Below are positions 58,779-64,000 of a stretch of 64,000 nt of DNA, piece by piece. The translations under genes were made by a program, and so were the position numbers. How positions within the stretch are numbered: the stretch's first letter is position 1; the number at the start of each line of letters is the position of its first letter. The notes under the pieces were generated by a model. It ran no database searches. It saw nothing but the letters and a program-made list of their open reading frames with translations, and was not told the origin of the DNA. This DNA is from Ursidibacter maritimus (GTDB lineage Bacteria; Pseudomonadota; Gammaproteobacteria; Enterobacterales; Pasteurellaceae), in NCBI RefSeq assembly GCF_009761395.1, contig NZ_LEKN01000001.1:62001-126000 (forward strand). Reading direction: 5' to 3'.

Positions 58779-61169
58779 ATGTCAAATTTGCCTGAAACAG
58801 AACAACCTGAAAAACCTAAACGCAAAGCATACTTTATTCCAACACTTTTTAAGCTCTCAGTGCTTGGAGCTTGTTGTGTCGGCATTTACGGTATTTATTT
58901 AGATAGTAAAATTCGCTCTAAAATGGAAGGGCAGATTTGGCAGCTACCTGCTGAAGTGTATTCTCGCATTGAAAGTATTAAACTATCCGACAATTTAGAT
59001 TTAGAGCAAACCAAGCTAATTTTAATTCACAATGGCTATCGTGAAGTCTCTAATATTGTAACGCCTGGTGATTTTAAAATTGATGGTAACACCTTAGTAT
59101 TACTCCGCCGCGCATTTCCATTTCCTGAAACGCCTGAAGCTCAACGTGTCCTTCGTATGCGTTTTATTGATAATAAACTGGCGGCGATCGAAGATCTTAT
59201 TCAACGTAAGCAAGTCGATGAATTTCGTCTCGATCCTAAATTGATCGCAATGTTACATTCAGACAACGATGAAGAACGTCAGGCTCTGCATTTGCATAAT
59301 TATCCTAGTTTGCTGATAGATACGTTAATTTTGACCGAAGATAAGCGTTTTTATGAACATAATGGGATTAGCCCATTAAGTATTATCCGAGCTTTAGTAA
59401 CAAACTATCAAGCAGGGAAAACAGTACAAGGCGCAAGTACGCTTACTCAACAATTGGTTAAAAATCTCTTTTTAACTAGTGAGAAATCGTTAGAGCGTAA
59501 AATTAACGAAGCATTGATGTCCATTATTTTAGATGCTCGCTATGATAAAAACCGTATTCTTGAAACCTATTTAAATGAAATTTACTTAGGACAAAACGGT
59601 AGTTATCAAATTCACGGTTTTGCTCTTGCTAGCCAGTTCTATTTTGGGCGACCTATTCAGGAAATTAGCTTATCACAAATGGCATTATTGGTTGGTATGG
59701 CGAAAGGTGCATCTCTCTACAACCCTTGGCGTAATCCACAACTTGCCTTAGAACGACGTAATGTGGTTTTAAAAATTCTGCTAGAGCATCAAAAAATCAC
59801 GCAATCTGAATATGATTTTCTCGTACAACAGCCGTTAGGTATTAAAGAAAAAGGCAGCGTTTACCGCCAACAGCCCGCCTTTATGCAAACTCTCGCTACT
59901 GAATTGAAAGCGGAATTTGGCGAAAATAATATGACCAAGCTTTCGGGAGCAAGAATTTTTACCACTTTAGACCATAAACAGCAAAGTGCAGCAGAACAAG
60001 CTGTTATTAATGGTTTAGAAAGTCTTGAAGAACAAAATAAGAAAATCAAAGACTTAGAATCAGCGATTGTTGTTGCAGAATATAAAACGGGTAAAGTGCG
60101 TGCAGTGGTTGGGGGGCGTCTAACACAATTTGCGGGCTTTAACCGCGCAATTCAAACGAAAAGACAGATTGGTTCATTAGTTAAGCCTTCAATCTATGCG
60201 ATTGGTTTAGCACAACCGAATTTATTCCGTTTAAACACTCCAATTAATAACCAACCAATTACGATTACGATCAAAGGCAGTCCGCCTTGGTCTCCTCGCA
60301 ACTATGATCGCCGTTTCAGCGGTTCAGTAATGTTAATGGATGCCCTTGTTCGCTCTTTAAACATTCCAACGGTCAATATTGGAATGAAAGTCGGCTTGAA
60401 AAAAGTCATTGCAAAACAAAAAGAGATGGGTTGGGATAGTGCAGAAATTCCACCGTACCCAGCAACATTATTAGGCTCGTATTCAATCTCGCCTTATGAT
60501 GTCACTAAGTCTTATCAAGTATTGGCAAATTCAGGGCTAAAAACACCGCTTACGACCATTGAGGCGATTATTTCTCATACTGGCGAAGTGATTCAACAGC
60601 GGGATATAGACAAAGTTAGCACTCAAGTACTACCGCCTGAAGCAGCTATTCAAGCCTTATACGCAATGCAACAAGTCGTAGAACGTGGAACAGCTCGTAG
60701 CTTACAAAATGATTTTGCTCAACTCCGTTTAGCCGGCAAAACAGGAACAACCAACAATGCTCGTGATACTTGGTTTGTAGGTATTGACGGTGAAAATGTG
60801 ACGACTATTTGGTTAGGCAAAGATAACAATAGCGATACGCACTTAACGGGTTCAAGTGGTGCATTGCAAGTTTATAAAGAGTATTTAAAACGAACTACAC
60901 CACTGCCTTTTGTTTTACCAAAAACTCCAAATCTACAGTGGGTTGGTATTAATAGTTACGGCTCTTGGGATTGTTCAAGCCCACGTCAAATCCCTGTTTG
61001 GAAAGATAAGGGACAGCGTTATTGTACCAGTGGAGGAACAGTGGTAGAAGCGAAACCAAGTGTATGGGATGCCCTCTCTTTGAGTAAGGATAAGCAGCAA
61101 AATCAACCAACTAAGGCTGATGAAGTGGAAGGCCAAGCCCCAATTGAAGAAGTCGCACCAACAGAATAG
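58779..61169 (+). CDS. mrcB: Bifunctional penicillin-binding protein 1b (MrcB)
   Basis: PBP1b polymerises and cross-links peptidoglycan during elongation and division. A short cytoplasmic tail and a membrane helix (about 23-43) come first, then a UB2H-like region, a glycosyltransferase domain with TEDKRFYEHNGISP and GASTLTQQLVKNLF, and a transpeptidase domain with SLVKPS, and GKTGTTNNARDTWF. Its 796 residues are close to H. influenzae PBP1b. It is divergent from ackA; the intergenic region contains a partial uptake motif (CACCGCTTA). Confidence 0.97.
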   Translation: MSNLPETEQPEKPKRKAYFIPTLFKLSVLGACCVGIYGIYLDSKIRSKMEGQIWQLPAEVYSRIESIKLSDNLDLEQTKLILIHNGYREVSNIVTPGDFKIDGNTLVLLRRAFPFPETPEAQRVLRMRFIDNKLAAIEDLIQRKQVDEFRLDPKLIAMLHSDNDEERQALHLHNYPSLLIDTLILTEDKRFYEHNGISPLSIIRALVTNYQAGKTVQGASTLTQQLVKNLFLTSEKSLERKINEALMSIILDARYDKNRILETYLNEIYLGQNGSYQIHGFALASQFYFGRPIQEISLSQMALLVGMAKGASLYNPWRNPQLALERRNVVLKILLEHQKITQSEYDFLVQQPLGIKEKGSVYRQQPAFMQTLATELKAEFGENNMTKLSGARIFTTLDHKQQSAAEQAVINGLESLEEQNKKIKDLESAIVVAEYKTGKVRAVVGGRLTQFAGFNRAIQTKRQIGSLVKPSIYAIGLAQPNLFRLNTPINNQPITITIKGSPPWSPRNYDRRFSGSVMLMDALVRSLNIPTVNIGMKVGLKKVIAKQKEMGWDSAEIPPYPATLLGSYSISPYDVTKSYQVLANSGLKTPLTTIEAIISHTGEVIQQRDIDKVSTQVLPPEAAIQALYAMQQVVERGTARSLQNDFAQLRLAGKTGTTNNARDTWFVGIDGENVTTIWLGKDNNSDTHLTGSSGALQVYKEYLKRTTPLPFVLPKTPNLQWVGINSYGSWDCSSPRQIPVWKDKGQRYCTSGGTVVEAKPSVWDALSLSKDKQQNQPTKADEVEGQAPIEEVAPTE

Positions 61170-61207
61170 TTTGCTTAGTCAAAGTTTTTGATTCACTCAG
61201 ACCGCTA

Positions 61208-61237
61208 AAAACCTCTAGACATCTGGCTAGAGGTTTT
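61208..61237 (+). terminator. Terminator after mrcB
   Basis: AAAACCTCTAG and CTAGAGGTTTT form an 11-base stem around ACATCTGG, about 38 bases past the stop codon. Confidence 0.8.
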
Positions 61238-61341
61238 ATCTAATGAGCGTATAGCAAAATAAAATGCCTATAATTTGCCCACCTTTTCATTTAATCTATT
61301 CAATTACTATTCAATCTAGCCTATTTAATGTGTAAAATACC

Positions 61342-61347
61342 TATAAT
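61342..61347 (+). promoter_or_regulatory. -10 box of a possible rmuC promoter
   Basis: A TATAAT box lies 27 bases before the rmuC start, but the -35 region is poor. An almost identical AAAATRCCTATAATTT copy lies at 61261-61276. Confidence 0.35.
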
Positions 61348-61373
61348 TTTTTACAGTATTTTAGATAACACTA

Positions 61374-62999
61374 ATGCCTCATATTGATCAAATTTGGCTG
61401 TATATTGCCATTCTATGCTTAATCATATTATGTTTATTTCTGTTTTTTTCAGGCAGTCGCTATCAACGAGATCGTCTTGAATTACAGCAAGATCTGAGTC
61501 AATCTCAACAACAACTTGAACAGATCTCAAGTCAGCATCAATCACTCTTAGCTGAAAAAAGTCAATTAGAACAATGGGGTATTCAACAACAAACTCGATT
61601 TGAAAGTAGCCAAGAGCGTTTATTGGAACGCGATCACTTAATTACTCAGTTACAGCAGAAAATTGAACAAGCAGAAAATGCAGAAAATCAGTTAGAGCGT
61701 TATATCAATGAGTTAAAAGAGCGTATTGGTTCTGCTCATACCAAAGCGGAAGGTTTAGAAGAACAGCTTCAACACAGCCAAAATCAATTTAGCCATAAAG
61801 AGCGAGAAACTCAGGGGCTTTACGTTCAACTTGCTCAATCTCAGCAAGAATTAGCTGAGCTACGCACCACATTAAATGAAAAACAAGCGAATTTTGAAAG
61901 TCAGCAACGGCAATTTTTAGAAGTTCGTCAGCAGTTAAATGTGGAATTTCAGCATTTAGCACAGCAAATTTTAGACGAAAAAAGTAAATCATTTTCTGAA
62001 AGTAATAAAAATGCATTGGACTTACTTTTAAAACCGTTTAAAGAGCAAATAGAAGGCTTTCAAAAACGGGTTAATGAAGTACATTCTGAAGCCATCAAGG
62101 GAAATGCTAATTTAGAAACCGAAATTAAACGAGTGCTTGAAATTGGACTATCAATGTCGCAAGAAGCCCAAAATCTAACTACTGCATTGAAAGGAAATAA
62201 TAAAGTTGCAGGGAATTGGGGGGAAATCCAGCTAGAAAGTGCCTTACAATCGGCAGGTTTACTTGAAGGCGAGCATTATCTTGCCCAAGAAAGTTATCGA
62301 AATGACGAAGGAAAACGCTTTGCCCCCGATTTTGTTGTACGGTTGCCTGATGATAAGCAGCTTATTTTAGATAGCAAAGTTTCCCTTGTTGCTTATGACC
62401 AAGCGGTGCGTTCCGAAGATAATTTTGCAATTCATAAAGCCTTAGATGAACATTGCCGTTCATTGCGTCAGCATATTGATGGGCTATCGAAGAAAAATTA
62501 TAGTAACTTAATTGGGATTAAAAGCCCTGATTTTGTATTGATGTTTGTGCCGATTGAGCCAGCCTATATTGAAGCGATGAAACACGATCCGCAATTATTC
62601 AATTATGGCTATGAAAGAAATGTTATTCTTGTGTCGCACACAACCTTAATGCCAATTTTACGCACTGTTGCAAACTTATGGCGAATTGAGCGTGGTAATG
62701 CTGAGGCGCGAGAAATCAGTGAAAAAGCAGGGGATATTTATAATCAAGTCTGTGTAATTGCCGAGCGTTTAGCTAAACTTGGGAATACGCTAACCACCGC
62801 AAGCAAATACTATAATCAGACAGTTACGTCTTTAGTGGGTAAACAAGGGTTAGTCGGTAAGGTTGAGCGTTTCCAACAACTTTCAACAAAAGCGAGTCAA
62901 ACCTTGCCCCAAGTGGAATTACTGGCGAATGACTGGGATACGACTCGTTTAGGTTTAATTATTGATAAAGTGGAAAACAGCGAACAGGATCAGAAATAA
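61374..62999 (+). CDS. rmuC: DNA recombination protein RmuC
   Basis: RmuC is a predicted nuclease-fold protein that limits recombination between inverted repeats. An N-terminal membrane anchor (about 8-27), a long coiled coil (about 35-190, rich in Gln and Glu) and the C-terminal RmuC domain with GNWGEIQLE, FAPDFVVRLPD and LILDSKVSL are visible. Its 541 residues fit. Its stop overlaps the next start as TAATG. Confidence 0.94.
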   Translation: MPHIDQIWLYIAILCLIILCLFLFFSGSRYQRDRLELQQDLSQSQQQLEQISSQHQSLLAEKSQLEQWGIQQQTRFESSQERLLERDHLITQLQQKIEQAENAENQLERYINELKERIGSAHTKAEGLEEQLQHSQNQFSHKERETQGLYVQLAQSQQELAELRTTLNEKQANFESQQRQFLEVRQQLNVEFQHLAQQILDEKSKSFSESNKNALDLLLKPFKEQIEGFQKRVNEVHSEAIKGNANLETEIKRVLEIGLSMSQEAQNLTTALKGNNKVAGNWGEIQLESALQSAGLLEGEHYLAQESYRNDEGKRFAPDFVVRLPDDKQLILDSKVSLVAYDQAVRSEDNFAIHKALDEHCRSLRQHIDGLSKKNYSNLIGIKSPDFVLMFVPIEPAYIEAMKHDPQLFNYGYERNVILVSHTTLMPILRTVANLWRIERGNAEAREISEKAGDIYNQVCVIAERLAKLGNTLTTASKYYNQTVTSLVGKQGLVGKVERFQQLSTKASQTLPQVELLANDWDTTRLGLIIDKVENSEQDQK

Positions 63000-63562
63000 T
63001 GTTGTTAATCATTGATAACCACGACTCTTTTACCTTTAATTTGGTTGATTTACTACGCAAAATGAACGTAGAAAGCCAAGTTATTTCTGTTGAGCAATTA
63101 AATTTAGATGACGTAGCAAAATTCAGCCATATTATGATCTCACCTGGCCCTGATGTACCTAGAGCCTATCCGCAACTTTTTGAAATGCTAGAGCGCTACC
63201 ATCAGCATAAATCTATTTTAGGTGTCTGTTTAGGGCATCAAACCATTTGTGAATTTTTTGGTGGGACGTTATATAACTTAGAAAATGTTCGCCACGGGCA
63301 ACAACGTCCGTTAATCCAGAAAGAACAAAATCCCATTTTTGAAAATCTGCCCGAACAATTTAATATTGGGCTTTATCATTCGTGGGCTATCTTGCAAAAG
63401 TCTCTTGAAAATACACCGCTTGTTGCAACTTCTATTTGTGATCAAAATGTGTTAATGGCGATGAAACACTATTCTCTGCCGATTTATGGCGTGCAGTTTC
63501 ATCCTGAATCTTTTATGACTGAATATGGAGAGCAGATTTTAAGAAATTGGTTAAATAGCTAA
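62999..63562 (+). CDS. Class I glutamine amidotransferase, PabA/TrpG type
   Basis: This amidotransferase subunit supplies ammonia to an aminodeoxychorismate or anthranilate synthase. The DNHDSFTFNLVD start, the catalytic GVCLGHQ (C77) and the FHPES motif (near 167) are clear. Its 187 residues match PabA. No pabB or trpE lies next to it, so the pathway (folate or tryptophan) cannot be decided from this window. It is coupled to rmuC by TAATG. Confidence 0.9.
   Translation: MLLIIDNHDSFTFNLVDLLRKMNVESQVISVEQLNLDDVAKFSHIMISPGPDVPRAYPQLFEMLERYHQHKSILGVCLGHQTICEFFGGTLYNLENVRHGQQRPLIQKEQNPIFENLPEQFNIGLYHSWAILQKSLENTPLVATSICDQNVLMAMKHYSLPIYGVQFHPESFMTEYGEQILRNWLNS
63415..63423 (-). repeat. DNA uptake signal core inside the amidotransferase gene
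   Basis: A perfect ACCGCTTGT lies within the coding sequence; TTGCAAAAG lies about 20 bases before it. Confidence 0.8.
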
Positions 63563-63571
63563 GAATAAATA

Positions 63572-63601
63572 GTTCTCTCTCACAGAAATATGAGAGAGAA
63601 C
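63572..63601. terminator. Bidirectional terminator between the amidotransferase and ygfB
   Basis: GTTCTCTCTCA and TGAGAGAGAAC form an 11-base perfect stem around CAGAAATA, between two convergent genes. Confidence 0.75.
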
Positions 63602-63608
63602 ATCAATA

Positions 63609-64000
63609 TCAATGTACTTGTGGTTTATTTACCGTTTTGGTCTGAGTAAAATGGCTGTGTAGGAAAAGTGAAACAATACGCAAGTATTCAACAATTTCTT
63701 CCCCTGCTTCGAGTAGATCTTCACTTTTATCTTCTTCATCGTAGCCAAGTTTAGCGATTTCATCTAAATCATCAATGGCTTCGCCAACTTCATCAGTTTC
63801 TTGTTGTAGCTTAGGTTGAGCTAAACCTAGCCCCAGTAAAAAGTGATTTGTCCATTGTGCAATGCCATCAGCTAAAGCAAAACCATCTTCTTCGCTTGGC
63901 AACCAAAGTGAAAATAGCGTATTCGCTTCATCAAAACTTTCACTAAGCTGTTGATAAAAATCAGTTAATTTTTTGAGTGGAGCTTGTGAAAAAGCGTGCC
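63609..64000 (-). CDS. ygfB: YgfB family (UPF0149) protein, C-terminal part
   Basis: The C-terminal part of a YgfB-family protein is visible, with WTNHFLLGLGLAQPKL and EEIVEYLRIVSLFLHSHF. The frame stays open to the end of the window (DEANTLFSLWLPSEEDGF upstream of it), so the start lies outside. The family is soluble and acidic. In Pseudomonas YgfB affects antibiotic tolerance, but its role here is unknown. Confidence 0.88.
   Translation of the reverse strand, partial: HAFSQAPLKKLTDFYQQLSESFDEANTLFSLWLPSEEDGFALADGIAQWTNHFLLGLGLAQPKLQQETDEVGEAIDDLDEIAKLGYDEEDKSEDLLEAGEEIVEYLRIVSLFLHSHFTQTKTVNKPQVH

Noticed and set aside
1-64000. tRNA or rRNA genes
   Set aside because: No cloverleaf or conserved rRNA stretch was recognised in any gap; a dedicated scan would be needed to exclude them fully.

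Overview
This window comes from a member of the Pasteurellaceae. The gene set and gene order match Haemophilus/Actinobacillus-type genomes, the DNA is AT-rich, and at least 15 perfect copies of the 9-mer ACAAGCGGT (or its complement ACCGCTTGT) are scattered through it, often close to a TGCAAA stretch. That 9-mer is the core of the 'Apl' type DNA uptake signal sequence (Actinobacillus pleuropneumoniae, Mannheimia haemolytica, Haemophilus ducreyi subclade). I do not assign a species. I saw no tRNA or rRNA gene and no CRISPR array.

Region 1 (about 156-19080, minus strand) is a complete division and cell-wall (dcw) cluster, transcribed mraZ-rsmH-ftsL-ftsI-murE-[OGFr-like gene]-murF-mraY-murD-ftsW-murG-murC-ddl-ftsQ-ftsA-ftsZ-lpxC. 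Upstream of mraZ are three ACCAC/GTGGT boxes at exact 10-bp spacing, a likely MraZ operator. Two oddities stand out: an OGFr_N-like gene wedged between murE and murF, and an FtsI whose N-terminal pedestal module appears three times.

Region 2 (about 19080-19866) is a scrap zone with a frameshifted IS1595/IS1016-type transposase remnant and other decayed coding-like pieces.

Region 3 (19867-29543, minus strand) holds housekeeping genes: an AmiC-like amidase, tsaE, orn, coaD, waaA, dnaE, lptG and lptF. Region 4 (29733-35806) has pepA and trhP, then a glycosyltransferase preceded by a 7-bp tandem repeat (about 8.6 copies of ATACGCA), then convergent recQ-cyaY. The repeat plus glycosyltransferase is the best candidate for a phase-variable locus here.

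Region 5 (36106-48346, plus strand) runs fabH, trmB, yggL, yggT, yggU, ypjD, corB-like, ispB, queH, fabD, fabG, brnQ, mutM and an arginase-family gene. Region 6 (48347-54949) contains a transposase zinc-ribbon remnant, then accC-accB, aroQ, an ArsC-like gene, a CNNM/PaeA-like protein and an LTA-synthase-like membrane sulfatase on the minus strand. Region 7 (54950-55741) is accessory: a 5'-truncated reading frame followed by a small exported protein. Region 8 (55842-64000) has mnmE, ackA, mrcB, rmuC, a PabA/TrpG-type amidotransferase and the 3' part of a YgfB-family gene running off the window.

Functionally most of the window serves the envelope: precursor synthesis (MurC-F, Ddl, MraY, MurG), the divisome (FtsA, Q, L, I, W, Z), glycan polymerisation (PBP1b), LPS (LpxC, WaaA, LptFG) and fatty acids (FabH, FabD, FabG, AccB, AccC). 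Tight TAATG stop-start overlaps couple at least six gene pairs.
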